Positions 8,870-16,458 of a DNA stretch of 64,000 bases are shown piece after piece. Under the pieces are notes generated by a model. The model was not told the DNA's origin. It saw nothing but the letters and a program-made list of their open reading frames with translations, and searched no databases. This DNA is from Sulfidibacter corallicola (GTDB lineage: Bacteria; Acidobacteriota; Holophagae; Acanthopleuribacterales; Acanthopleuribacteraceae). Made by a program: the position numbers and the translations under genes. The DNA is taken from positions 8,488,256-8,552,255 of the forward strand of contig NZ_CP071793.1 of the NCBI RefSeq assembly GCF_017498545.1. The letters are read 5' to 3'. Position 1 is the stretch's first letter. Each line of letters starts with the position of its first letter.

Positions 8870-9517
8870 TCAATACACCTTGACGAGCGCAATCATGTGG
8901 CCTGGCACCCAGGTTAGATCGACCCTTTGGGCACCGGCCGACATGAACAGGGACTCAAACATTTTTGGTTCGAAAAAATGAATATGTTCGGGATTGTCGT
9001 CCGGTTTGGAGGGAACCGAGGCCACGATGTAACGGCGGGCTGTTTTTACCAGGTTTTCAACGGCGGGAAATGGACGGGGTAGGTGTTCCAATACTTCGAG
9101 TGCGGTTACGATATCATGGGCCTGTTCGTCGAAATGGCCCTGTTGTACATCCACGGATCGAACCGAGATTTGGTCGATCCCTCCCTTTGCAGTCGATTCC
9201 AAATCGCGACAGCGGATGGGATGGTTCTCGACGCAAGTTACGGGAACCCAAGGGAATTGGTCGAGAAACGGCCAGAGAAAACTTCCGCGACCCGTCCCCA
9301 CATCCAGCAGATCACTTGGCTGAAGACCCTTGAGCATTCCGATTACTTGCGCCACTCGGGGCAAGTGCCTTCGTTTGAAGCGGAAAAGTCGTAATCCCCG
9401 CTGTCTTGCGGCCTCGAGTAACGCCTCACAGTCGGTCTCGTCGGACAGATCGAGGATTCCGCGAATGTAGGCGATGACAAAGCTCAGGTAATGGGTCGAA
9501 TCGTCGATTGGGACCAA
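8870..9517 (-). CDS. Class I SAM-dependent methyltransferase of the RNA-repair operon
   Basis: A 215-residue Rossmann-fold methyltransferase with the SAM-binding motif LLDVGTGRGSF (about 70-80) and EVLEHLPRPF (141-150), followed by NPEHIHFFEP (176-184). I chose the TTG at 9517 because AAGGAG lies six bases upstream; the frame continues 340 bp further but that extension runs into repeat DNA and does not read as protein. The first gene of the cassette. The E-x-x-E-H plus later histidine pattern is shared by Hen1 (3'-terminal RNA 2'-O-methyltransferase), but also by ordinary small-molecule methyltransferases, so an RNA 3'-end methylation role is an inference from the neighbouring ligase and kinase. 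Confidence 0.78.
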   Translation of the reverse strand: MVPIDDSTHYLSFVIAYIRGILDLSDETDCEALLEAARQRGLRLFRFKRRHLPRVAQVIGMLKGLQPSDLLDVGTGRGSFLWPFLDQFPWVPVTCVENHPIRCRDLESTAKGGIDQISVRSVDVQQGHFDEQAHDIVTALEVLEHLPRPFPAVENLVKTARRYIVASVPSKPDDNPEHIHFFEPKMFESLFMSAGAQRVDLTWVPGHMIALVKVY

Positions 9518-9838
9518 GGTACGCTCCTTACCGGCCGTTAGTATCGTGTGGGCGCAAAAGCGGACGCCGAAGGAACAATCGGGTTCGATTTTCGACCCAA
9601 TGAATAGATTCCTTGGAACACCCTGAAAAGGCTTCGGTGGGGGGATCTCTTTTGGGAAAGAGCCTGGAGCGATCAGGGAGACCCCAAATGATCTGGAGGC
9701 CAAAGCGACGGAGGCTCTCCGACCATACCAGAAGATGGATGGTGCCGCTACGTTTCCACGTATACACCGAGCGGCGTAGCTAGAGGCGGGGACACCGTAG
9801 GTGGGGAAACGGAGGAAATGGGTGGGGGGAAGGGAAAT
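9518..9838. other. Leader region of the RNA-repair operon, no gene seen
   Basis: About 320 bp between the methyltransferase start and the first GGGGACAGGC repeat. Frames are open on the minus strand but the translation is proline-rich and shows no family resemblance. The operon promoter should lie here; I could not pick a convincing -35/-10 pair. Confidence 0.4.
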
Positions 9839-10171
9839 GGGGACAGGCAGATTCAACTAGTTAGATTCGTGAAGCTTGAGCGCTGGCGGGTGATCTCGAT
9901 GCAGATGTCGATGCACAATGCAGGGAAATGGGGACAGGCAGATTCAACTAGTTAGTGTCCATCCAGAAACGGAAAGGCTGCCACGCCCAGGGTGGTTTGG
10001 CTGGATGGGCACGCGATCAGGTATCAGGCGTCAGGTTTCAGCAAGATACTTGTTCGAAGGTAATTAGCTGAAACCTGATACCTGAAGGCTGATAGCAGCT
10101 TGCATTGGAAACCCGACCGATCCAGAGGATCCCTAACAAAAACACCCTGTTTCTGGATGGGCACTAGTTAG
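9836..10171. repeat. 91-bp direct repeat, second copy interrupted by a MITE
   Basis: AAATGGGGACAGGCAGATTC, then CAACTAGTTAGATTCGTGAA, occurs at 9836 uninterrupted. The copy beginning at 9927 is interrupted after CTAGTTAG by a 208-bp insert and resumes with CTAGTTAGATTCGTGAAG at 10164. The first copy therefore preserves the pre-insertion sequence. Confidence 0.93.
9956..10163 (+). mobile_element. 208-bp MITE with 15-bp terminal inverted repeats and 8-bp target duplication
   Basis: The element starts TGTCCATCCAGAAAC and ends GTTTCTGGATGGGCA, inverted repeats with one mismatch. It is flanked by CTAGTTAG on both sides (9948-9955 and 10164-10171). Inside are a second CTGGATGGGCAC and a long hairpin whose arms are AGGTATCAGG..GTTTCAGC and GCTGAAAC..CTGATACCTG. 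It has no ORF. A diverged copy in reverse orientation lies at 57050-57258. The TG..CA ends and 8-bp duplication imply mobilisation in trans by a DDE-type transposase that I cannot see in this window. Confidence 0.9.
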
Positions 10172-10436
10172 ATTCGTGAAGCTTGAGCGCTGGCGGGTGA
10201 TCTCGATGCAGATGCCGATGCACAATGCAGATGTGCTGGCATGGCCGCATGGGGATTTGCCTATCGCGTTGGGCGCCAAGGAGTATTGGTGGCTTCTCGT
10301 GGTGTCTCCTTTGCGCCTAGACCGTTCGTCGATGGTTGGCTCATTGGAAATGGGCGAAATTGGCCATGAGGCATCCTTCAGTCGTCGCTGCCTTCAACCA
10401 CTTTGCATTCATTTTCGATTAATTTCGGCCGGTGCC
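10172..10436. other. Non-coding stretch after the MITE
   Basis: It begins with the end of the second 91-bp repeat copy. A plus-strand frame is open (10176-10481) but its translation shows no recognisable motif and no Shine-Dalgarno. I see no gene. Confidence 0.4.
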
Positions 10437-10784
10437 CTAATTATTTTTGGGTCGAGTAATTGCTTGAGAGTGGCCCGATGAGGGCGCCTCCTTCTTGAAG
10501 TGTTGTTTGCGTTCCCTCCGAATGGCTGGGCTGCACTTGGCCCAGTCGAGCTCTATCCGACGGCACTCTTCGGCCTGGCAAATTTGTTGATGAAAAGTCT
10601 CTGAACCATAGGCCTGTGTACGCCAATCGACAGGTTTGCGCGCCTCGAAGTCCTCCCGCCACTTGGTGATGGTGTCCTCGTCCAGGCAATGTTGGGCGAT
10701 ATCCCATGGAGGTCGTTCCAAACGCAACTTGGGATGAAGGATGCACAACGCTTGGTAATCCATCCAAAAAACGTAGTTGTATAA
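10437..10784 (-). pseudogene. C-terminal part of a RAYT transposase, cut off by the IS3 element
   Basis: The minus-strand frame reads YNYVFWMDYQALCILHPKLR and then a charged helical tail ending PAIRRERKQHFKKEAPSSG. It has no start of its own; the open frame only continues upstream into the IS3 left end. Position, strand and spacing fit it being the missing C-terminus of the RAYT gene whose N-terminal part ends at the other side of the IS (12222). Rejoining with a 2-bp TA overlap gives an in-frame ALNI-YNYVFW junction. The assignment rests on this geometry, not on a recognised domain. Confidence 0.55.
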
Positions 10785-11067
10785 TGGACCCCATAATCGA
10801 GACCAGGAGCTAAGCTTCAAAAGCGTTAAGGTGGGACCTCGGGTAAACAGCGGGGCAGAGAGCCAAGGGGGAGCATAAAGCGGGCGCTCCACCATAGTGT
10901 TGGGGCCCACCCCTCGTACCCCAGGGGACACCTTGACGGCCCAGCAAGCTGCGCCATCAAGATGTCCATGGTGCGCCAGGGGTCCACCCTAACACCATGG
11001 TCGTTCGTCCGTTTATATCCCCCTCGGCCAACAGCTACTGCGGAGCCGGAGAGAGGTAAACCGAGTT

Positions 11068-11361
11068 TTGGCTAGGAAGCGCAACAATCACGATCCCAAG
11101 TTCAAGTCCCGGGTGGCTTTGGAAGCGATTCGCGGCATCAAAACGGTCTCGGAACTGTCAGCCCAGTACGGGGTCCACCCGACCCTGATCAACCGCTGGA
11201 AAAAGCAGGTGATCGAGTCCCTGCCGGAGGTGTTCGAGAGCGGGAAGGCTCCTCGAAAACCCGCCGGCGAATCACCGGAAATCGGCAAGCTTTACGAACA
11301 AATCGGTCGTCTCCAGGTGGAGCTCGACTGGCTCAAAAAAAAATCTGAATCCCTGCATTGA
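11068..11361 (+). CDS. IS3-family OrfA, HTH protein
   Basis: A 97-residue DNA-binding component: FKSRVALEAIRG, a helix-turn-helix around TVSELSAQYGVHPTLINRWK (about 29-48) and a C-terminal leucine-zipper-like stretch IGRLQVELDWLKKK used for OrfA/OrfAB multimerisation. The start is a TTG eleven bases after GGAGAGAGG; no in-frame ATG exists. The reading frame ends shortly after an uninterrupted run of nine A (11335-11343) inside the LKKK codons, where it would have to change frame to fuse with orfB. Confidence 0.85.
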   Translation: MARKRNNHDPKFKSRVALEAIRGIKTVSELSAQYGVHPTLINRWKKQVIESLPEVFESGKAPRKPAGESPEIGKLYEQIGRLQVELDWLKKKSESLH

Positions 11362-11398
11362 GGAGAAACGGCTGTGTATCGAACCCCATCACCGCCGG

Positions 11399-12187
11399 TT
11401 GAGCATTCGCCGGCAGTGCGCCTTGCTTGGGTTATCGCGAGCCTCGTACTACTACGAGCCGCGACCCGAGAGGCCCGAAAACCTGGTCTTGATGTCGGAG
11501 ATCGATCGTATTTACCTGGATTTCCCCTACTTCGGCAGCCGACGCATGGCCGCCTTCCTGCGAGATCGAGGGTATGCGGTCAACCGGAAACGGATTCAAC
11601 GGCTCATGCGGTTGATGGCCCTGGAGGCCGTGTATCCCAAGCCCCGCACCAGCGCGGCCAACCCGGCCCATCGCGTGTATCCTTACTTGCTGCGGGACCT
11701 GACCATCACCCATCCCAACCACGTTTGGAGCACCGACATCACCTATGTGCCGATGCGGCGAGGCTACATGTACCTGACGGCGATTATCGACTGGTACAGC
11801 CGGTACGTGGTGGCTTGGGAAATCTCCAACACGCTGGATGGAGCCTTTTGCCGCGAGGTTCTGAGACGCGCGCTGCAAAACAAGAAACCTTCGATATTCA
11901 ACACCGATCAAGGCGCGCAATTCACGAGCCCGAAATTCACCGAAATCCTTCAGGAGGCAGAGGTTCAGATCAGCATGGACGGCAAGGGACGCGCACTGGA
12001 CAACGTGTTTGTCGAACGATTGTGGCGTTCGGTGAAATACGAGCACATCTACCTGCACAGTTACGAAAACGGCCTGGAACTGTACCATGGGCTTCACAGG
12101 TACTTTGAACACTACAACAACGAGCGGCCACATCAATCGCTCGGCAACCAGAAACCCTCCGAGGTGTACCACGCCACCGAAGCTTAA
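11399..12187 (+). CDS. IS3-family OrfB transposase (DDE, rve type)
   Basis: A 262-residue catalytic domain with the complete DD(35)E triad: D113 in STDITY, D170 in NTDQGAQ and E206 in VFVERLW. It also has the HTH_21-like start SIRRQCALLGLSRASYYYEP and the terminal NNERPHQSLG motif. It is in the +1 frame relative to orfA, and that frame is open back to the A9 tract as far as KKNLNPCIEEKRLCIEPHHR, so the natural product is probably an OrfAB fusion made by slippage on A9. The TTG at 11399 is only a formal start. Nothing inside suggests inactivation. Confidence 0.88.
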   Translation: MSIRRQCALLGLSRASYYYEPRPERPENLVLMSEIDRIYLDFPYFGSRRMAAFLRDRGYAVNRKRIQRLMRLMALEAVYPKPRTSAANPAHRVYPYLLRDLTITHPNHVWSTDITYVPMRRGYMYLTAIIDWYSRYVVAWEISNTLDGAFCREVLRRALQNKKPSIFNTDQGAQFTSPKFTEILQEAEVQISMDGKGRALDNVFVERLWRSVKYEHIYLHSYENGLELYHGLHRYFEHYNNERPHQSLGNQKPSEVYHATEA

Positions 12188-12221
12188 GTTTGGCACCTTT
12201 TGGTCTAGACAACGGGGTCCA

Positions 12222-12870
12222 CTATATTGAGCGCCCGCTTCTCTTTCGGCCAAGTCCCCACAAATCCAACTGCAGGAACCGTTGTCGACCTGCCCATTGC
12301 GAGACGTTGGTGACAGTTGCCTGCCGAGCACCATTCGTATTCGGATGGACGCTGACAAATGCCTGCGCGAACCGGATTCTGCTCGATGTAAGTCATCACT
12401 CGAAGCATGCTTTCATCGTTCTCGATAATCTTGCTCTTAAATCTCCCGCCCCACATGTGTCCGCTAGTCCCGCACGCCTTGTTGAACGCTCGAGTCATGC
12501 GCAAGTTGATCTCCGCCATGAATCGCGACAAGTCGGTGAAGCGTCGGTAATAACGGTCCACGTATTCCGTTCGCCAGGGTCGCGGTGAAGTCTTGTGTTC
12601 CTGTAAACGTTCGTATCTGGCTTGAATATCCATTGCACAGATGTCGGGGCGACGAACCTCGATGCACAAGTGGTAATGATTATCCATGAGGACCCATGCA
12701 AAAAGATCCACGTAATAGATGTCGGCCATCGCTTCGATGATTTGAAGACAACGGTCTTTGAAGCCAGGCACCCATTGGTCACTCAGGTAGAATGCCTGTT
12801 GGGCGGTGCGGGTCATCACATGATAGCGGGTTACGGGTTGTTGCGGCTTGATGCGGGGCCTTCTGCTCAT
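12222..12870 (-). pseudogene. REP-associated tyrosine transposase (RAYT), N-terminal part, interrupted by IS3
   Basis: The protein starts at the ATG at 12870 (MSRRPRIKPQQPVTRYHVMTR). It has the Y1-transposase core: RYHVMTRT, then MDNHYHLCI, whose H-Y-H is the metal-binding HUH pair, and later LSRFMAEINLRMTRAFNKAC and GHMWGGRFKSKII. At the usual catalytic position after SRFM the typical tyrosine appears to be replaced (RMTRAF), so activity is uncertain or another Tyr is used. The frame runs out inside the IS3 right end, so the terminal VDPVV comes from the insertion. RAYTs mobilise or maintain REP palindromes; the GGGGACAGGC family here is a candidate substrate. Confidence 0.8.
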
Positions 12871-13235
12871 CGCGGCCCCCATAACAAACGAACCGCGAGA
12901 CATCGCTCGATGTCGTGTTTCCTGCAAACACAAAAACGCTTCGCAATCGGACCTAAAGAGGGCAATGTTCGGTAAGACCCAGAAGCTTGCGGAATGTCAG
13001 AAAGCGGACACCTGATGTGGTGCTCAACCGCTTGGAACCAAAAGCCTTGAGGTTGGAGATCGATTTTTCGAGAGAATGAATATTTGTGCAACCCGAAGGC
13101 GAGCACACCATTCCCAACCGCCAGGGCCTCAATAAGGGATGGCGGGATCATTGGCAAGAGTTGGCCGTCACACAGCAGATAGGAAACGCTGGGTGGGGGT
13201 CCAAGACACAGAACAACTAGCGAGCAAATATTCAT
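12867..13235 (-). CDS. Hypothetical 122-residue protein
   Basis: An ORF with an AGGAG about eight bases ahead of its ATG. The N-terminus is hydrophobic (MNICSLVVLCLG), and no known domain is visible. Its 3' end overlaps the RAYT start by a few bases on the same strand, which could mean it precedes the RAYT in a transcript, or that it is a chance frame. The C-terminal third lies in the presumed RAYT leader, which argues against it. Confidence 0.3.
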   Translation of the reverse strand: MNICSLVVLCLGPPPSVSYLLCDGQLLPMIPPSLIEALAVGNGVLAFGLHKYSFSRKIDLQPQGFWFQAVEHHIRCPLSDIPQASGSYRTLPSLGPIAKRFCVCRKHDIERCLAVRLLWGPR

Positions 13236-13433
13236 GGCTTGCTACTCCTTTGGAGTAAGCGAAGCCTGAACTAGGGGATCGTCGAGAATATCTTTAATGA
13301 AAATTTATTAGATGTCAAATTGAATTGGAGAGAGTGTTCTGGAAAGGTCTAGATCAAAAAGGTAATTAGTATGAATAACATTAGCAATTCGGAAGAACGG
13401 ATGTAGATCGATTAAAACTAGATGCTTCGATTG

Positions 13434-13443
13434 GCCTGTCCCC
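13434..13443 (-). repeat. Inverted GGGGACAGGC element
   Basis: GCCTGTCCCC, the reverse complement of the dispersed element. Together with the direct copy at 9930 it brackets the RAYT/IS3 region in inverted orientation, the layout expected for REPs flanking their transposase. Confidence 0.6.
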
Positions 13444-13456
13444 ACTTACTTACCAC

Positions 13457-14500
13457 TTAAGAGGTTGAACCGGCAAAAAATGTCCACCAGGTGACATCCA
13501 CCAACGTGTGGGTAAATGCCGCGGCAGTCAGATTACCCGTTTTAAGATACACCCGCCCGTAAATCAGGCCCGCAATGGTGGCTAAAATTAAATATGCCCA
13601 TGGGACCGGTAGGCTGCCTAGGGCACCGAACTGCAAATATACCAATGGTGGATCGAGGTTGTTGATATGGGAGAGGCCGAACAAGATGGAGGCGATCACC
13701 AGTGCTGGCCGCTCTCCGAGCCGATTCATGAGCTGGTTTTGAATTAGCCCCCGGAAAAGAAGTTCTTCAGGCAACGCGACGAAGAAAAGGGTTACCAGAA
13801 TCCTGACGCTGTATTCGAAGGCCGATCGTGGAACCATACCCGGCTCCACGAAGCCGGTGAGCATGGCGAAGGGGATGGCGATCGGAACTACAAAAACAGC
13901 GAAATAGATTAGAGCGATGCGAAACTCTTTGCGGTCGAGATCAAGTTTCGCTCCCAATTTCGGGATGGGTCGAAGCCGTACGTAAATGATCAGGATTACC
14001 ACGATCAGCATCAGTTTGAACAACTGGACTCCTCCCGATCCCGGCGGCAACCGCAGAGCCGGATGCAATCGAGCCTCGTAAGGGAGCCAGAGCGATAAAA
14101 TCACGGCTACGTCTACCCATCCTGGCCAAGGGCGAGACCTTCCCAAAAAAACGAGGCCCAGTGGGATACCCAGGAACGCGACGCCACCCAACGCATCTGC
14201 TACAGACCATTGACCGGCGAGCACTGAATAGCCCTGGGTAAGGCCGTAGCAGGCCAAAAAAACGATCACCGGTGCCCAGCGCCATGATATCGGCTCTTGA
14301 CTCGGCCCCTCGACCATCAGGCCAAGATACAGCCCCATCAAACACGCAAAAATGGCCAATGCCACCATGCGCAACCAAAGCGGATTCCCTTCGAGAGACA
14401 TCATATGGACGCTGGCGAAAACGGCGAGAATGCACCAAGTGATGACGGCCACCAGCGCTGATCGACTTGATCCTAGGTAGGGAAGGGAAAAGGGCATGCC
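13457..14500 (-). CDS. CPBP-family intramembrane metalloprotease
   Basis: A polytopic membrane protein of about 347 residues starting at the ATG at 14500 (MPFSLPYLGSSRSALVAV); an in-frame extension to 14758 is not membrane-like and crosses the divergent neighbour's start. It carries all Rce1/Abi (CPBP) motifs: EELLFRG (EExxxR), FGLSHIN (FxxxH) and FTHTLVD (HxxxD), and about eight hydrophobic segments. CPBP proteases cleave substrates in the membrane and are found in prenyl-protein processing, bacteriocin self-immunity and regulation. It is divergent from a second CPBP-like gene at 14753. Confidence 0.87.
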   Translation of the reverse strand, partial: GMPFSLPYLGSSRSALVAVITWCILAVFASVHMMSLEGNPLWLRMVALAIFACLMGLYLGLMVEGPSQEPISWRWAPVIVFLACYGLTQGYSVLAGQWSVADALGGVAFLGIPLGLVFLGRSRPWPGWVDVAVILSLWLPYEARLHPALRLPPGSGGVQLFKLMLIVVILIIYVRLRPIPKLGAKLDLDRKEFRIALIYFAVFVVPIAIPFAMLTGFVEPGMVPRSAFEYSVRILVTLFFVALPEELLFRGLIQNQLMNRLGERPALVIASILFGLSHINNLDPPLVYLQFGALGSLPVPWAYLILATIAGLIYGRVYLKTGNLTAAAFTHTLVDVTWWTFFAGSTS

Positions 14501-14752
14501 TTTGTCTCGGAATTCAATTTGTGGGTACGATGCCAAATCTAGAGCTTGAATCGAAAACGGACAAGCGGTGTAAAATTGAATGGAAGAGCCTTTTTCAACC
14601 ACGCCTGGAATCACGCCGACGCCACCGCCTCTGCCCATCAATCCAGATTCCATGTTGATTCGCGTCGATTCACACTGAATACGGCACGGGCCGGCCCACT
14701 GAACCGCGGGATTCGCTACTCGGATTTCCATCCGATCGGGCAGGAGGCCAGG

Positions 14753-15388
14753 GTGCATTCAGAACGGGTCCATGCCGCAGCCACAAAACCGTTGATCGAG
14801 CTATGCTCCATGGTCACTTTGCTCCTTTCCTATATTTGGATTTGGAAGGGTGCATTCCAAGGCCATTCTCAAATCATGTTGGCAGCATATTTTGGTATTG
14901 GCCTGGCTGGCCACCGCCGGGCAGGCGAAGGTCCAAAAGCGATTGGACTGAGGCTGGACAACGCTCTGGAAGCGCTTCGGCTCTTGTTGCGGTGGCTGGC
15001 GGTGCCCCTGCTTCTCGTGGTGCTCCTCACGCAGTCGACCTGGCATTTTCCACCAATCCACGAATGGCCCGGGGATTTGATTTGGGGCTTCGTTTGGGGG
15101 ACGGCTCAGCAATACGGGTTGTTGTGTGTGATGTACCGGCGCTTGCGAGAGGTGTTCCCCGATGGGAAGATTGCTGACTTGATTGCGGCCGGTCTTTTCG
15201 CCCTGTTCCATATCCCCAATTTGTTTTTGATGGGGGTCACCCTGATCACAGGATATGTTTCCTGCCGCGCATACCGTCGATTTCCCAACCTATGGGTCGT
15301 GGGCCTTTTTCACTGTATCGTGTCCTTCGCCATATCTCACAGCTTTCCCGATAGCTTGAGCCTGAGCATGAAGGTAGGTCCCAGATAG
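14753..15388 (+). CDS. CPBP-like membrane protein with altered active site
   Basis: A 211-residue membrane protein. I chose the GTG at 14753 because GGAGG lies seven bases upstream; the frame is open earlier but reads as unrelated polar sequence. Its conserved region runs AQQYGLLCVMYRRL, then LFALFHIPN and VVGLFHCIVSF. The spacing matches CPBP proteases, with both metal-ligand histidines kept, but the catalytic EE of the EExxxR motif is QQ. It is therefore either a non-proteolytic paralogue or uses another acid. The divergent neighbour has the intact motif, and the two share a 252-bp intergenic region. Confidence 0.7.
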   Translation: MHSERVHAAATKPLIELCSMVTLLLSYIWIWKGAFQGHSQIMLAAYFGIGLAGHRRAGEGPKAIGLRLDNALEALRLLLRWLAVPLLLVVLLTQSTWHFPPIHEWPGDLIWGFVWGTAQQYGLLCVMYRRLREVFPDGKIADLIAAGLFALFHIPNLFLMGVTLITGYVSCRAYRRFPNLWVVGLFHCIVSFAISHSFPDSLSLSMKVGPR

Positions 15389-15454
15389 GCGATGACACAG
15401 GGAATGAAGAATGCATGGGTGTTAAATGGTTTAAAATCAGTGAAATACATTTGA

Positions 15455-15495
15455 CTGTCCCCGATTACACTCCATTTGCCTGTCCCTGATTACAC
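15455..15495 (-). repeat. Cluster of GGGGACAGG-type elements, reverse orientation
   Basis: CTGTCCCCGATTACAC and GCCTGTCCCTGATTACAC follow each other, then a further CTGTCCTCGATTAC. They lie between the convergent ends of the CPBP-like gene and the next minus-strand gene. Confidence 0.75.
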
Positions 15496-15533
15496 CTGTC
15501 CTCGATTACCAATTACACCCATTCGTAGAGACA

Positions 15534-15553
15534 CTAGCCGCCAAGGCGGCTAG
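15534..15553. repeat. Palindrome CTAGCCGCC-AA-GGCGGCTAG
   Basis: A perfect 9-bp stem with a 2-base centre. It overlaps the stop codon of the minus-strand gene at 15550. The same stem with TT in the centre occurs at 30083-30102. There is no T-run, so it is not a standard terminator; its size is that of a REP palindrome. Confidence 0.7.
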
Positions 15554-16254
15554 GGGAAATAGCTGAGATCGTTGCGGTAGCTCCAAGTCTCCGTTTCCAA
15601 CGATGTGACCAAGCCGCGCCAATTGCCGTCCATGTTGGAGACGACCGCCGTGGCCGTTTGTACGTTCGCGTATCCTTCTCCCATGGGAATCATCAAGACG
15701 TAGGTTGGGATGCGATCCCCTTCCAAGACCTTGTACCAACTGAACGCCATGGATTGCTCTTGATTGGAAAACGTGCTTCGAATCGCCACCAGGCTTTTTC
15801 GAAAGGCGTCTTCACAGCCGACCGCCAACGTCAGCCGATACACCAAAATGGCTTCGGGTTTTTCCCGTTCTTCCAGAAATCGGCTCGTGCTCGCGGCTGT
15901 AAGGTGCTCGTATGTGGTGCGGTTGGCGGGTGTGACAAAGGGAGCCACAAATTGCTGGAAGTGTTCCTGATCGCCTTGAGGATCGACGCGGTTTTTCGAG
16001 GCATCGAATCGATGGCCGAAGGTGCCGTCAATGAAGGTTCCCATGCGGGGCCCATTCGCGACGAACCATCCATACCAGGCCATGTGGTCCTTGTGTCGGC
16101 GGTGCCAGTCCAGGTGGTCGCGATAGCCGGACTCGAAGTGCGACAGCCGGCCTGATTCGATTCGGTAGCTGAAGATCCAACCTATGTTTTCAATTGCTGG
16201 GCGCTCTTCCGGTGAAGCCATGAAGACAAGTGACCAAAAGCCGAGAGGAAACAT
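15550..16254 (-). CDS. Exported protein of unknown function
   Basis: A 234-residue protein starting at the ATG at 16254, with AAAGGAG well placed upstream. The N-terminus MFPLGFWSLVFMASPEERP is a short hydrophobic segment that could be a signal peptide. The rest is soluble and rich in aromatic residues (HLDWHRRHKDHMAWYGWFVANG), with no domain that I recognise. It is divergent from a LysR-type regulator, an arrangement in which LysR proteins often control the neighbour. Confidence 0.7.
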   Translation of the reverse strand: MFPLGFWSLVFMASPEERPAIENIGWIFSYRIESGRLSHFESGYRDHLDWHRRHKDHMAWYGWFVANGPRMGTFIDGTFGHRFDASKNRVDPQGDQEHFQQFVAPFVTPANRTTYEHLTAASTSRFLEEREKPEAILVYRLTLAVGCEDAFRKSLVAIRSTFSNQEQSMAFSWYKVLEGDRIPTYVLMIPMGEGYANVQTATAVVSNMDGNWRGLVTSLETETWSYRNDLSYFP

Positions 16255-16458
16255 CGCTGGGACTCCTTTTTTATTCCTTTGAGGATGTTGTGGAGACACG
16301 GCGCGCAAAGTCTTGAGCGTTAAGGAGTTTTGGACATAGGTCCTTATCGGCCAGACGCTGTGCTCGCGGTGTATTGCCAATGTAAGCTTTTGCTAAAATG
16401 ATCACAATAGATCAAAATGAAAAATACTTTTGCTATTTTGCGAAAATGAGGTCATACG

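Larger units (their letters stand above)
10785..12221 (+). mobile_element. IS3-family insertion sequence, about 1437 bp
   Basis: The ends are TGGACCCC (10785) and GGGGTCCA (ending 12221), inverted repeats that extend with about 17 of 21 matches to the AGACCA motif. Between them are orfA and orfB typical of IS3. The flanks are GTTGTATAA on the left and CTATATTGAG on the right; a TA or TATA target duplication is possible but not unambiguous. A 283-bp non-coding leader precedes orfA, longer than usual. The element lies inside a RAYT gene of opposite orientation. Confidence 0.85.

Noticed and set aside
9518..9856. Longer start for the RNA-repair methyltransferase
   Set aside because: The added residues are proline-rich, non-conserved in style and reach into a GGGGACAGGC repeat, while the TTG at 9517 has AAGGAG six bases ahead.
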